DNA of 64,000 bases, taken from assembly GCA_902825965.1 (NCBI GenBank), contig CADEDA010000008.1, positions 25,164 through 89,163 of the forward strand. The letters are read 5' to 3'. This document shows positions 17,607 through 29,914 of this stretch, one piece after another (position 1 is the stretch's first letter; every line of letters starts with the position of its first letter). This DNA comes from an uncultured Gemmatimonadota bacterium. GTDB lineage: Bacteria; Gemmatimonadota; Gemmatimonadetes; Gemmatimonadales; Gemmatimonadaceae. A program made the position numbers and the translations under genes. The notes under the pieces are model-generated. The model was given only the letters and a program-made list of their open reading frames with translations. It was not told where the DNA came from and did not search any database.

Positions 17607-19096
17607 GGCGCGCGCCAGTCGAGGCCCAGCGACGGCCACAGCGCGTCCACCTTCGCCTTGGTCGCCGCGTCCATCTCGATCACCTTCGGCCAGTCGCGCG
17701 TGAAGCCCTCCTCCGGCCACTTCCTCGTCGCGTCGATGCCCATCTTGGAGCCGTACGTGAAGGCGCGGCTCGAATGATCGAGCACGTCCACCGGCCCCAT
17801 GGTGAAGCGCGTGTCGCGCTCCGGGTCGATGTTGTTGAGCGCGACCCACCAGGCCTCCTGCGGGTTGCGCACGTCCACCCAGTCGTCCACCACCACCAGC
17901 ACCTTCGCGAGCGACATCAGGCCCGCGCCCCAGAGCGCGTTCATCACCTTCCACGCCTGCCCCGGGTACGTCTTCTTGATGCTCACGAACACGAGGTTGT
18001 GGAACACGCCCTCGGCCGGCATGTGGTAGTCGACGATCTCGTGGTTGGTCAGCTTGAGCAATGGCAGGAAGATCCGCTCGGTCGCGTGCCCGAGGTAGAA
18101 GTCCTCCATCGGCGGACGCCCCACGATCGTCGCGCAGTACACCGGCTGCCGGCGCATCGTGACGGCCGTGACGTGCACCAGCGGATACAGGTCGGCCTCG
18201 GAGTAGTAGCCCGTGTGGTCGCCGAACGGGCCCTCCGTCACCAGCGCTTCCTTGGGATCGATGAACCCCTCGATCACGATCTCGGCCTCGGCCGGGACCT
18301 CCAGGTCGCAGCTGATCGCCTTGACGAGCTTCACCGGCTTGCGCCGCAGGAAGCCCGCGAAGATGTACTCGTCGATGTTCGGCGGCAGCGGCGCGCTCGC
18401 GGAGTACATCGACGCCGGGTCCGACCCGATCACGATGCACACCGGCATCTGCTCGCCCTTCTCCGCCATCTCGCGCCAGTGGGCGGCGCCCGTCTTGTGC
18501 CGCTGCCAGTGCATGGCGACCTCGCGCTTCCCCATCTGCTGCACGCGGTACATGCCCACGTTGCGGATCCCGCGCGTGGGGTCCTTCGACACCACCGCCG
18601 TCATGGTGAGGAACGGCCCGCCGTCCTCGGGCCAGGTGGTGAGCACCGGCAGCTGGTCGAGGTCGATCGCGTCGCCCTGCCACACCACTTGCTGGCAGGC
18701 CGCCCCGCCCGACTGCGTCCGCGGCGGGAACTTCGCGACCTCCATGAGCCGCGGCAGCAGCTGCAGCTTGCCGAGCAGCCCCTCCGGGACCTTGAGGTCC
18801 AGCAACTTGGTGATGCGGTCGCCATGGTCGTCGAGCCGCTCGACCCCCAGCGACAGCGCCATGCGGCGCATGGAGCCGAAGAGGTTGATCGCCACCGGAT
18901 ACTTGGCGATGCTGCCGTCCCGCAGCACGGGGCGCTCGAACAGGAGCGCGGGTCCGCCGCCCGGCAGCTTCATCACGCGGTCGGCGATCTCGCACATCTC
19001 GAGGTGCACCGACACTGGCTGTGTGATGCGGCGCAGCTCGCCGATGCGGTCGATCGCGGCGATGAACTCCTGCAGGGTATCGAGCGTCTCGGTCAC
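17603..19096 (-). CDS. ubiD: UbiD-family prenyl-FMN-dependent decarboxylase
   Basis: 497 aa, full length for the family. Decarboxylates an aromatic ring acid during quinone synthesis (4-hydroxy-3-polyprenylbenzoate in the Ubi route, or a naphthoate in the futalosine route). Family stretches include NLFGSMRRMALSLG, VVSKDPTRGIRNVGMYR, HWREMAEKGEQMPVCIVIG, GPFGDHTGYYSEADLYP and VFVSIKKTYPGQAWKVM. The start is GTG 19096, 16 bases after the ubiE-like stop. Confidence 0.93.
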   Translation of the reverse strand: MTETLDTLQEFIAAIDRIGELRRITQPVSVHLEMCEIADRVMKLPGGGPALLFERPVLRDGSIAKYPVAINLFGSMRRMALSLGVERLDDHGDRITKLLDLKVPEGLLGKLQLLPRLMEVAKFPPRTQSGGAACQQVVWQGDAIDLDQLPVLTTWPEDGGPFLTMTAVVSKDPTRGIRNVGMYRVQQMGKREVAMHWQRHKTGAAHWREMAEKGEQMPVCIVIGSDPASMYSASAPLPPNIDEYIFAGFLRRKPVKLVKAISCDLEVPAEAEIVIEGFIDPKEALVTEGPFGDHTGYYSEADLYPLVHVTAVTMRRQPVYCATIVGRPPMEDFYLGHATERIFLPLLKLTNHEIVDYHMPAEGVFHNLVFVSIKKTYPGQAWKVMNALWGAGLMSLAKVLVVVDDWVDVRNPQEAWWVALNNIDPERDTRFTMGPVDVLDHSSRAFTYGSKMGIDATRKWPEEGFTRDWPKVIEMDAATKAKVDALWPSLGLDWRAP

Positions 19097-19112
19097 GGAA
19101 GTCGTCCGGGGG

Positions 19113-19868
19113 TCACTTGGTGCCGACGTGGACGGCGGCGATGCCGAACGTCAACGTCTCGAACGCCACATCCGTGAAGCCGGCCGCCGTCATCGCCCGC
19201 GCCAGCACGTCGGTCTCCGGGAAGTTCGCGACCGAGCGCGGCAGGTAGGTGTAGGCCGTCTTGTGCCCGCTGATCGCGCGTCCGATGAGCGGGAGGATGC
19301 GGTGGAAGTAGAACAGGTACGCCGCCCGGACCAACGGCAGGCGCGGCGTGGAGAACTCGAGGATCACGAAGCGTGCGCCGGGCTTGAGCGTCCGGTGCAC
19401 CTCCCGCAGCCCGGCCGCCAGGTCGGCGACGTTCCGGATGCCGAAGGCGACGATCGCGCCGTCGAACGCCGCATCCCGCACCGGGAGGGCCAACGCGTCG
19501 GCGACCACCGGACTCAGGAGCCGCGCCGGGGCCTTGCCGACGCCCGCCCGCAGCATGGGTTCGGCGAAGTCCGCGGCGAGGATGCAGCCCGCGAACCCCG
19601 GCTTCCGGGTCAACTCGGCGCCGACGTCGAGTGTTCCCGCGCAGAGGTCGAGGTAGGTGCCCTCGGGCGCGCGGTCCCAGCCGAGCCGTGCGAGCGCCAC
19701 CGTGCGCCAGCGGCGATCGATGCCCAGCGACAGCAGGCGGTTGAGGAGGTCGTACCGCGGCGCGATCTCCGAGAAGATGCGCTGCACGTAGCTGCGCTTG
19801 CCCGCCGCCGAGGCACCCTCCGCGGCCGCGTCGGCCTCGAGAGCCTCGGTGTCTAGCGCATTCGACAT
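19113..19868 (-). CDS. ubiE: Demethylmenaquinone/ubiquinone C-methyltransferase
   Basis: 251 aa. SAM-dependent methyltransferase that methylates the quinone ring at the last step. UbiE/MenG signatures are present: YDLLNRLLSLGIDRRWR, a SAM-binding loop YLDLCAGTLDVG in place of the usual LDVAxGTGD, VADALALPVRDAAFDG, FGIRNVADLAAGLREV and RPGARFVILEFSTP-like LKPGARFVILEFSTP. It is the first gene of the four-gene quinone block, transcribed divergently from the ECF sigma gene across a 51-bp gap with an inverted repeat. Confidence 0.93.
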   Translation of the reverse strand: MSNALDTEALEADAAAEGASAAGKRSYVQRIFSEIAPRYDLLNRLLSLGIDRRWRTVALARLGWDRAPEGTYLDLCAGTLDVGAELTRKPGFAGCILAADFAEPMLRAGVGKAPARLLSPVVADALALPVRDAAFDGAIVAFGIRNVADLAAGLREVHRTLKPGARFVILEFSTPRLPLVRAAYLFYFHRILPLIGRAISGHKTAYTYLPRSVANFPETDVLARAMTAAGFTDVAFETLTFGIAAVHVGTK

Positions 19869-19875
19869 AGAGCAG

Positions 19876-19909
19876 AAAGTTGCCCGGGGCGATGTGTACG
19901 GGCAAGTTT
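19876..19909. promoter_or_regulatory. Inverted repeat in the ubiE / ECF sigma divergent gap
   Basis: AAAGTTGCCCG (19876-19886) and CGGGCAAGTTT (19899-19909) are complementary at 10 of 11 positions around a 12-base spacer. The only room for promoters of both divergent genes is this 51-bp gap, so an operator role is plausible but unproven. Confidence 0.45.
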
Positions 19910-19919
19910 CCCGTTGCGA

Positions 19920-20522
19920 ATGGCGCCCCCTCTCGACCTCCCGAATCTCCCGGATGCCGACGTCGTTTCGCTCGCCCAGAAAGGCCGCGAAGCGGCGTTC
20001 CGCGAGCTCATCCGGCGATACGAGCGGCCCGTCTATTCGCTCATCTACCGGATGGTGCGCGACAGCGCCGCCGCCGAGGACCTCGCGCAGGACGCGTTCA
20101 TCAAGGTCCTGAACCACATCGACAAGTACCGGCCCGAGTTCAAGTTCTCGAGCTGGCTGTTCAAGATCGCCAACAACATCGCGATCGATCACCTGCGCCG
20201 ACGCCAGCTCGACACCATCTCGATGGACGGCTCGCCGCACGCCACCACCGCCTCGGACGTCGAGGCCACCTCGTTCGACATCGCCGACCAGGGCGAGAAC
20301 GCCCTCGACGAACTCGCCTCCCGCGAGCTCGGCTCGGCCATCGAGCAGGCCATCGGCAAGCTCCGGCCCGAGTACCGCAACTGCATCATGCTCCGGCACG
20401 TCGAAGGACGGAGTTACGAGGAGATCGCCGCCACGCTCGACCTCCCCCTCGGCACCGTGAAGACCTACATCCACCGCGCACGACACCAGCTCCGAGAGGC
20501 GCTGGAGCACTTGCGGGAATAG
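19920..20522 (+). CDS. ECF-type RNA polymerase sigma factor
   Basis: 200 aa. Region 2 reads FRELIRRYERPVYSLIYRMVRDSAAAEDLAQDAFIKV with FSSWLFKIANNIAIDHLRR, and region 4 reads IGKLRPEYRNCIMLRHVEGRSYEEIAATLDLPLGTVKTYIHRAR. The intervening linker (about 100-135) is acidic. ATG 19920 is preferred; a TTG two codons earlier is possible. The next gene encodes a zinc-type anti-sigma factor, so activity is probably controlled by membrane sequestration. Confidence 0.94.
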   Translation: MAPPLDLPNLPDADVVSLAQKGREAAFRELIRRYERPVYSLIYRMVRDSAAAEDLAQDAFIKVLNHIDKYRPEFKFSSWLFKIANNIAIDHLRRRQLDTISMDGSPHATTASDVEATSFDIADQGENALDELASRELGSAIEQAIGKLRPEYRNCIMLRHVEGRSYEEIAATLDLPLGTVKTYIHRARHQLREALEHLRE

Positions 20523-20670
20523 GGCTGCCGGCGCCGGGGCCTGCGGGTCGGTTCGAGGAGAACAGACCCCGAACCACCCCGGTCCGACCGCCGTCCGCCC
20601 GTCCCCGCCCGCATTCCGCAGTCCTGAAACCCCCGGGTCCCCACCCCCGTACGCCCCTCTGGAGAATCCC

Positions 20671-21261
20671 ATGAACCACCGCCACCTCCTCCCCAACGAG
20701 ATCGACCTGCTGGTCGACGGCGACGCCGGATTCGGCGTCGGGCCGCTGCGTGCGCATCTCGCGGAGTGCGCTGACTGCCGGACGCGCTACGACGAGCTCC
20801 GCGTCGTATCGGAGGCGTTGGAATCGCTGCCGCACCACACGCCGTCGCTGCGGTTCTCCGACCGCGTGATGACGCAGGTGCAGGTGATCGAACCCTGGCA
20901 CGTCGCACTCTCCGAGTCGGCGGCGCGCCTCGTGCCGGCGAGCACGCCGATGCGGGTCCTCGCCGGCGTGGGCGCGGGGCTCGCCGCCGTGACCATCTCC
21001 GGCAGCGCCCTTTGGCTGGCCTTCCGCGCCGACCTCGCGGGCTTCGTGTTCAGCCTCTTCATCGACCGCACGCGCGACTCGCTCGTGGCCGGCGCCGGCG
21101 AGGTCGCAACCAGCGCCCTCGGAGCCGACGCCACTGCGACGCTCGCGACCGGCGGTCCCGCACTCCTCGCCCTCGCCGCCGGAGTCCTGGCGACGACGGC
21201 AGTGGCTGCGGTCTTCGCCTTCCGCCGCCTCGCCGCCACCGCTCGCGCCACTCGGGAGTAA
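20671..21261 (+). CDS. Zinc-finger anti-sigma factor-like membrane protein
   Basis: 196 aa preceded by GGAG at 20661. The N-terminus has the HxxxCxxC core (HLAECADCRTRYDELR) of anti-sigma zinc-finger domains. Two hydrophobic segments (around residues 90-112 and 160-185) place the rest in the membrane. It follows the ECF sigma gene by 148 bp, which carry no other gene or clear signal, and precedes a membrane protein by 4 bp. It most likely holds the sigma factor at the membrane; the inducing stress is unknown. Confidence 0.85.
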   Translation: MNHRHLLPNEIDLLVDGDAGFGVGPLRAHLAECADCRTRYDELRVVSEALESLPHHTPSLRFSDRVMTQVQVIEPWHVALSESAARLVPASTPMRVLAGVGAGLAAVTISGSALWLAFRADLAGFVFSLFIDRTRDSLVAGAGEVATSALGADATATLATGGPALLALAAGVLATTAVAAVFAFRRLAATARATRE

Positions 21262-21265
21262 GCCG

Positions 21266-22354
21266 ATGCGGCGCACGATCGTCCTCCTCGCCGTGACGCT
21301 CCTCGCGCTCACGGCAGCGCCCCGTTCGGGGGCAGCGCAGGTGAGCGGCTCCGTCCCCACCACCGACAGCGTGGCGCTCGCCATGCGCGAGATCGGGATC
21401 ACCCAGGGCGTGCTCGACTTCAACGGCAAGGTCGTGCGCGGCGACCACACGGTCGCCGCCACCGACACGCTCGCAGGCCCCCTCGTGGTCATCGGCGGCA
21501 GCGCCGAGGTGCGCGGGGTGGTCCGCGGCAGCGTCTACGCGCTCTGGGGCGACGTGGTCGTCCATGAAGGTGCCAACGTGCTCGGCGGCGCGACCGCCTA
21601 CCGCGGGCGCGTGATCCTCGATGGCGGACGGGTGCGCGGGGCGCTCGCGGCCTGGTCCGCCACGGTACCGGCCGCGGTAGCCGAAGCACCGCCCATGACG
21701 CGCGGTCGCGCCTTGACGCTCGCCGGCGGCTGGACCGCGATGCTCACCGTGATCGGCATCCTGGTGCTGGTGATCGCCGCATCCAACATGGAAGCGACCG
21801 CCCGGATCCTGGAGCAGGAGTTCGGTCGCGCGTTCTTCCTCGGTGTCGTCGGCCAGCTCGGATTCCTGCCCGTGCTGCTGCTCGCGACCATCGCGCTCGC
21901 GATCACCATCGTGGGCGCCCTGCTCATCCCGTTCGTGCTCGTGGCCGCGCCCATCGCGCTGGCCGGCATGCTGACTCTCGGCTGGCTCGCGCTCGCCCTC
22001 ACCACCGGGCGCGCACTCACGCGGGTGCGGGCCGAGGGAGCCTCACGCGCGGAAGCGCTGCGGGCACTGGTGTTCGGTGTGGTGCTGTTGATGTCGCCGT
22101 GGTTCATCGCGGCCGCGCTGCAGGGCACCGGCACCGCGGCGGTCGTCGCGCGCATCGTAGCGGTCACGGTGGCCTGGGTCGCCGCCTCCGCGGGACTGGG
22201 CGCGGCGCTGCTCTCACGCGCAGGCGTCGGCAAGCGGACGCCCGCGGAGCGGCCGCAGCCGCCGCTGCAGGGCTGGCAGACGCCGACGCCGGTGGCCGGT
22301 GTCGCGGCCGCTCGGCGGCCCATTCCCGCGCGGCCGGGCGCGACGCCCCAGTAG
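21266..22354 (+). CDS. Bactofilin-like/polymer-forming domain fused to membrane helices
   Basis: 362 aa. A signal peptide ends SGAAQVSG. Residues about 60-120 form short repeated strands (GPLVVIGGSAEVRGVVRGSVYALWG..., VVVHEGANVLGGATAYRGRV) like bactofilin or polymer-forming beta-helical repeats. About five membrane helices follow (150-320) and a Pro-rich tail ends the protein. It is 4 bp after the anti-sigma gene, so the trio sigma/anti-sigma/bactofilin-like looks like one envelope-stress unit. The molecular role is unknown. Confidence 0.7.
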   Translation: MRRTIVLLAVTLLALTAAPRSGAAQVSGSVPTTDSVALAMREIGITQGVLDFNGKVVRGDHTVAATDTLAGPLVVIGGSAEVRGVVRGSVYALWGDVVVHEGANVLGGATAYRGRVILDGGRVRGALAAWSATVPAAVAEAPPMTRGRALTLAGGWTAMLTVIGILVLVIAASNMEATARILEQEFGRAFFLGVVGQLGFLPVLLLATIALAITIVGALLIPFVLVAAPIALAGMLTLGWLALALTTGRALTRVRAEGASRAEALRALVFGVVLLMSPWFIAAALQGTGTAAVVARIVAVTVAWVAASAGLGAALLSRAGVGKRTPAERPQPPLQGWQTPTPVAGVAAARRPIPARPGATPQ

Positions 22355-22378
22355 GCGCGATCGCGCGACGGCTGCGCG

Positions 22379-23485
<1,107 letters not shown>

Positions 23486-23494
23486 CGGTCGACG

Positions 23495-24589
23495 TCAGTG
23501 GGGAACGGAAGGATCGGGGGAGTCGGCGAGGGCACCGCTGGCACGCAGGCGACGCGCTTCGGCGAGTACCCGCCGCTTCACGTCCTCGATGCCACCCTCG
23601 ATCAACGCGCCGGAGGCGCGGGCGTGCCCGCCGCCACCGAACACCTTGGCCAGGGCGTTCACGTTCACGCCGGCGATGCTGCGGAACGAGACCTTCACCT
23701 TGCCGTGGCCGAGGTCGCGGAAGAGCAACGCGAGCGAGACCCCGGCGATGGAGCGCGGGTACTCGGCGACGCCGTCGAGGTCCTCGCTGGAGACCTGATG
23801 CCGCTCGAGCGCGCCGGCCGGCACGGTCACCCAGGCCATGCCCTCGGGCAGGTCCACCTCGAGCGTGTCGAGGGCGTCGCGGAGCAGGAACAGCCGGCCG
23901 AGCGGCACGGAGCCGTAGATGCGGGCGTACATCGCCTCGGGATCGACGCCGTGCGTGAGCAGCTCCGCCGCCACCGCGAGACAGCGCGGCGAGGTGTTGC
24001 CGAAGCGGAAGCCGCCGGTGTCGGTGACGAGCGCGGTGTACAGCGACCGCGCGACGCTGGTGCTGATCTCGAGGCCGCACTCGCGCGCGAAGTCGAACAC
24101 CAGCTCCGCCGTCGCGCAGGCCTTGGTGTCGCTGAGCATCGTGCGGCCCGGCGGTTCCTTGCCGGGCAGGTGATGGTCGATCACCAGCGCGTCCTGCGGC
24201 AGCGCGCGGACCGCGTCGGCGAGCACGCCGAGGCGGCCGATGTCGCTGATGTCCAGCACGATCAGCCGGTCGATGCCCGCCAGGGCGGCCGCCCCCTCGG
24301 CGCTGCGGTCGCGGACGTCGTCGCCGAGCAGCCAGCGGAAGAGCTCCGGCCAGGGCGTCGGATTGACGATCCAGACCTGCAGTCCCATCTGGGCCAGCAG
24401 GCGCGCCAGCGCGGTCTGCGAGCCGCAGCCGTCGCCGTCCGCATTGATGTGCGTGGAGAGAGCGACGCGCATCCCGGGCCGCAGCGCGTCCCGCAGGGCC
24501 GCGATGGCGGCCCGGCGGTGCTCCGGGATGCGGAGCAACTCACTCACCGGCGCATCCGAGCTTGGAGTGGGTGCGTCCGTAGAAGACAT
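23495..24589 (-). CDS. DHH/DHHA1 phosphoesterase, NrnA-like
   Basis: 364 aa from ATG 24589; GTG 24547 is an alternative that reduces overlap with the permease gene to 8 bases. DHH-family metal motifs are clear: STHINADGDGCGSQ, VLDISDIGRLG, VIDHHLPG and TALVTDTGGFRFGNT, followed by a DHHA1 domain with the GGGGHARASGA signature. Relatives degrade nano-RNA and 3'-phosphoadenosine 5'-phosphate. Its neighbours (permease, Mrp) do not narrow the substrate. Confidence 0.88.
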   Translation of the reverse strand: MSSTDAPTPSSDAPVSELLRIPEHRRAAIAALRDALRPGMRVALSTHINADGDGCGSQTALARLLAQMGLQVWIVNPTPWPELFRWLLGDDVRDRSAEGAAALAGIDRLIVLDISDIGRLGVLADAVRALPQDALVIDHHLPGKEPPGRTMLSDTKACATAELVFDFARECGLEISTSVARSLYTALVTDTGGFRFGNTSPRCLAVAAELLTHGVDPEAMYARIYGSVPLGRLFLLRDALDTLEVDLPEGMAWVTVPAGALERHQVSSEDLDGVAEYPRSIAGVSLALLFRDLGHGKVKVSFRSIAGVNVNALAKVFGGGGHARASGALIEGGIEDVKRRVLAEARRLRASGALADSPDPSVPH

Positions 24590-26011
24590 AGATCGCGAGC
24601 CCGATGCCCATCCAGATGGCGAGCCGCCACCAGGTGTCCCCGGGGAGGTTGTACATGAGCCAGCTGCACACGCCGATGCCGGCCAGCGGCACGAACGGCA
24701 CGAGCGGCGTGCGGAACGGCCGCTTCAGCTCGGGGCTGCGGTAGCGCAGCACGAGCACCCCCGCGCAGACGATCACGAACGCGAACAACGTCCCGATCGA
24801 GACGAGGTGTCCGAGCAGCCCGATGGGGAAGAGCCCGGCGAGCACCGCCGCACACACCCCCGTGATGATGGTCGCGAGCCAGGGCGTCTGGAACGTGGGG
24901 TGCACCCGGCCGAACACCTGCGGCAGCAGCCCGTCGCGCGACATCGCGTAGAAGATGCGCGGCTGCCCCATGAGCATGACGAGCACCACCGACGCCAGGC
25001 CCGCGACCGCGCCGATCGTGGTGAAGTACTTGAGCCAGGCCAGCGACGGGCCCGCGGCGTCGAGTGCCACGTACACCGGCTCGGCGACGTCAAGTTGCGG
25101 GAACGGCACGAGGCCGGTCATCACGAGCGCCATCGCGATGTAGAGCACCGTGCAGATCGCGAGCGAGGCGAGGATGCCGATCGGCAGGTCCCGCTGCGGG
25201 TTCTTGGCCTCCTGCGCGGCGGTCGACACCGCGTCGAATCCGATGTACGCGAAGAAGATCACGCCCGCACCGGCGAAGATGCCGCTCCAGCCGAACTTGC
25301 CCGGCACCAGCGCGCCCGAGGCGTCGGTGAGCTGCGGCGGGATGAACGGGCTCCAGTTGGCGGTGTTGACATAGAACGCGCCGAAGCCGATCACCAGCAG
25401 CACGATCGCGACCTTGAGGTACACGATCGCGTTGTTGAGCTTGGCGGACTCGCGGATGCCGACGACCAGCAGCGCCGTCATCGCCAGCACCAACAGCACG
25501 GCCGGCAGGTTCACGATCGCCCCGGTGCGCACCAGCGTATGCGTGCCTTCCACGGCGAAGGGCGCGCTGGTGAGTGCGCTCGGCAGCGCGATCCCGAGGT
25601 CGTTGAGCAGCTGCACGAAGTAGCCCGACCAGCCCACCGCCACGGTGGACGCGGCGAAGAGGTACTCGAGGATCAGGTCCCAGCCGATGATCCAGGCCAG
25701 GAGCTCGCCGAGGGTCGCATAGCCGTAGGTGTACGCGGACCCCGCGATCGGGATCATCGACGCGAACTCGGCATAGCAGAGTCCGGCGAAGGCACAGCCG
25801 AGCCCGGCGATGAGGAAGGAGATCACGATGGCCGGGCCGGCGTGCTGCGCCGCCGCGGTGCCCGTGAGCACGAAGATGCCCGCGCCGATGATCGCGCCCA
25901 CGCCGAGCAGCGTGAGGTTCATAGCGGTGAGCGACCGCTTGAGGGCGTGCTCGCCCTCGCCGCTCGCCTCCTGCATGAGGAGGGCGAGGGGCTTCTTGGA
26001 CCAGATGGACA

Positions 26012-26012
<1 letters not shown>
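24540..26012 (-). CDS. APC-superfamily cationic amino-acid-type permease
   Basis: 490 aa with about 12-14 membrane helices. The first helix carries the substrate-binding GVGAIIGAGIFVLTG motif, and SAYTYGYATLGELLAWIIGWDLILEY, FFAYIGFDAVSTAAQEAKNPQRDLP and PRIFYAMSRDGLLP are characteristic of the CAT subfamily. Substrate probably a basic or neutral amino acid. Its ATG overlaps the guaB stop by one base, an unusual coupling of a transporter with purine synthesis. Confidence 0.92.
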
Positions 26013-27896
<1,884 letters not shown>

Positions 27897-27897
<1 letters not shown>

Positions 27898-28907
27898 CAG
27901 GGGATTCCCCAGCGAATACGTTCGCCGCGCGCGTCGACGTGGACGAAGGGTCCGCGGCCCGGCACGGCGCGGTAGAGTCCGACCCCCCCGACCAGCGAAG
28001 GGTACTTCTGCTCCACCCGCTCCACGATCCGTACGAAGGCGAGGGCATCTTTGGTGTCAACGCGCTTGTCGCCGTTCAGGTCGTCCATCCGGCCATTACC
28101 ATCGGCGTCCACGAACACGTCCGCGGCGTCGCCGTACTGGTGCCGACTGTCGGTCGCGCGACCGCTGTTCTTGCCGCGGGAGTTGTACTGGGGGGTGCGG
28201 AAGCCCGAGAGCACGCTCAGGCCGTCCGCCTTGTGACCGGCCAGCCGGAGCTCGACGATGATCAGCTCGAGTTTGTCGATGAGCCGCTCGTCGAGCAGCA
28301 GCATCTTGGGCCACACGTCGCGCTGATCCTTGGTGAGGAACTGCCCGAGCGTGAAATGCGTGGAGACCGGCGTATGCTGGTTCTCGGCCGTCACTTCGAT
28401 GAACCCGGCCGGCAGGCGGTAGGCCTCGGAGCGCGGACGGCGGACCTCGCCGGGCCAACGACCGATCCGGTACACGCCCACCTTGCCGTCCTGCTTCTCG
28501 GCGAACGGCACCAGCGAGGCGAAATGGAACGGCTCGCGAGAGAAGGGGTCGACCACCCGATGCACCGACGGCCGGCTCAGGACGTCCGCGCCGAACACGT
28601 CGAGCAGCGCCGTGATCATCTCCTCGCTGGTACGGTCGGGCCGCAGGGCGCGGAACTTGAGCTCGCCGCTCAGTCCGCGGAACGAGTCCGGCACCACGAG
28701 CAGCGTGTCGGGGCGTGCCGCGCGGCGCTCCGCGCGGCGTTCCGTGCGGCGCTCTGCATGGCGCGGCGTGCTGGCGGCAACACCGACCACCCACGCCGCC
28801 ATGAGCAGCACGAGATGGAGGAGCCGACGGGAACGGAGCTGGTGGATCAACGAGTGCGTTCGCGGATGATGATCAGTCACAGGGCCGCAATGTAGGAATG
28901 GCTCCAT
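27897..28907 (-). CDS. M15-type peptidase with an EF-hand/dockerin-like insert
   Basis: 336 aa from ATG 28907; GTG 28880 (VTDHHPRT) is an alternative start. An N-terminal hydrophobic segment is a signal or anchor. The catalytic region has SGFRTPQYN, SRHQYGDAADVF (zinc ligands His and Asp) and FVHVDARG (third ligand), as in D-Ala-D-Ala carboxypeptidases of the VanY/DUF882 group. Between them lies an Asp/Asn-rich stretch (DADGNGRMDDLNGDKRVD) like tandem calcium-binding loops. It probably trims peptidoglycan and may need calcium. Other cell-wall genes lie just upstream. Confidence 0.8.
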
Positions 28908-29062
28908 CTATTGAAAGGAGCGACAGCCACATTGTGACAGGAGTGCGAAGTTTCGGCTGAAGACTCTAACTGACCTTTCGGACTTTCTCTGCTTCCATCT
29001 AACTAACCGGACGTTCAGTATCTCCAGGCGTGCGCTTAACCAATATGAAACAACAGCTTATA
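28908..29062 (-). promoter_or_regulatory. AT-richer gap upstream of the M15 gene
   Basis: These 155 bases are clearly poorer in GC than the rest of the window and contain no open frame. They separate two same-strand wall genes, so they probably hold the M15 gene promoter. I could not assign a convincing -35/-10 pair. Confidence 0.4.
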
Positions 29063-29911
29063 TCAGTAGACGTACACCGGAGTTCCGACGGAGACGATCC
29101 TGAATAGCGTCTCGATGTCCTCGTTCCGAACTCGGATACATCCGTGACTGACCGAACGGCCGATGCTGCTCGGGTTGTCCGTGCCGTGGATTGCGTAGCC
29201 GTCGCCGAGGTAGAGACGGTTGGCCCCGAGTACGCCGGTGTATCGGCGCTGGTTCGTGCCGAACGGCGGGATCACGAGTTGGTTCCCCACCCGGATCTCC
29301 GCACCATCCCGCACCTCGAACGGTACCTCGCGGCCGTCGGGATAGCGCGTCACGACATTGTTGCCCACGATCGTGACCACCCCGCCCTCCGGCGTCGGCA
29401 CCTCCATTCCCTTCTCCAGCCGGATGAGGTCGAGCTTCCGCTTCTGCGCGGCTTCCTCAAAGTGCCAGTCGGGCGGGACCCAGGCCGGCTCGATGTCCTT
29501 CCGCTGCACCACCAGGCGTCCGCGAGGGGTTTCGAACTTCCACTGCTCGCCGGTGCCGGCCTTCTCGAGGAACTTGCCGCTGCCCGTCGCGACCCGCGTC
29601 GTGAAGAGCACCTCGTCGCCTCGGCGGAACCACAGCCGGTTGTCCGCGATGGACACCACCAGATACGGCCGGTTTGCGGCCGAGTCGCTGGAGGCGCGGA
29701 GATCGAGCAGGGCGGTGAGGGAATCCGTGACGACCCGCGCCGCACCCTGCGCGGTGACCAGCATGGCCGAGTCCCCGGCGAGGGCCGCGCGGTGTGCGGC
29801 CTGCTCGGCGCGCAGCACCTGCAGGTCGCTCAGCTGCCAGCCGGCCACACCCGCCAGGATCAGCGTCGCCGCGCCGGGGATCAGGAGGGATCGGAAGGTG
29901 GTCGTGGACAT
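29063..29911 (-). CDS. L,D-transpeptidase (YkuD domain)
   Basis: 282 aa. An N-terminal membrane anchor (about 8-28) and a helical stem precede the YkuD catalytic domain. The active site is [21 protein letters not shown] with His256 and catalytic Cys258. Such enzymes make 3-3 cross-links in peptidoglycan or attach proteins to it. It lies 3 bp after a small membrane-anchored protein gene and 155 bp before the M15 gene on the same strand. Confidence 0.93.
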   Translation of the reverse strand: MSTTTFRSLLIPGAATLILAGVAGWQLSDLQVLRAEQAAHRAALAGDSAMLVTAQGAARVVTDSLTALLDLRASSDSAANRPYLVVSIADNRLWFRRGDEVLFTTRVATGSGKFLEKAGTGEQWKFETPRGRLVVQRKDIEPAWVPPDWHFEEAAQKRKLDLIRLEKGMEVPTPEGGVVTIVGNNVVTRYPDGREVPFEVRDGAEIRVGNQLVIPPFGTNQRRYTGVLGANRLYLGDGYAIHGTDNPSSIGRSVSHGCIRVRNEDIETLFRIVSVGTPVYVY

Positions 29912-29914
29912 CGG

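Noticed and set aside
16707..18995. A single 762-codon reading frame spanning the ubiA-like and ubiD regions
   Set aside because: Only its last 299 codons (from ATG 17606) match the UbiA family; the rest is an out-of-frame shadow of ubiD.
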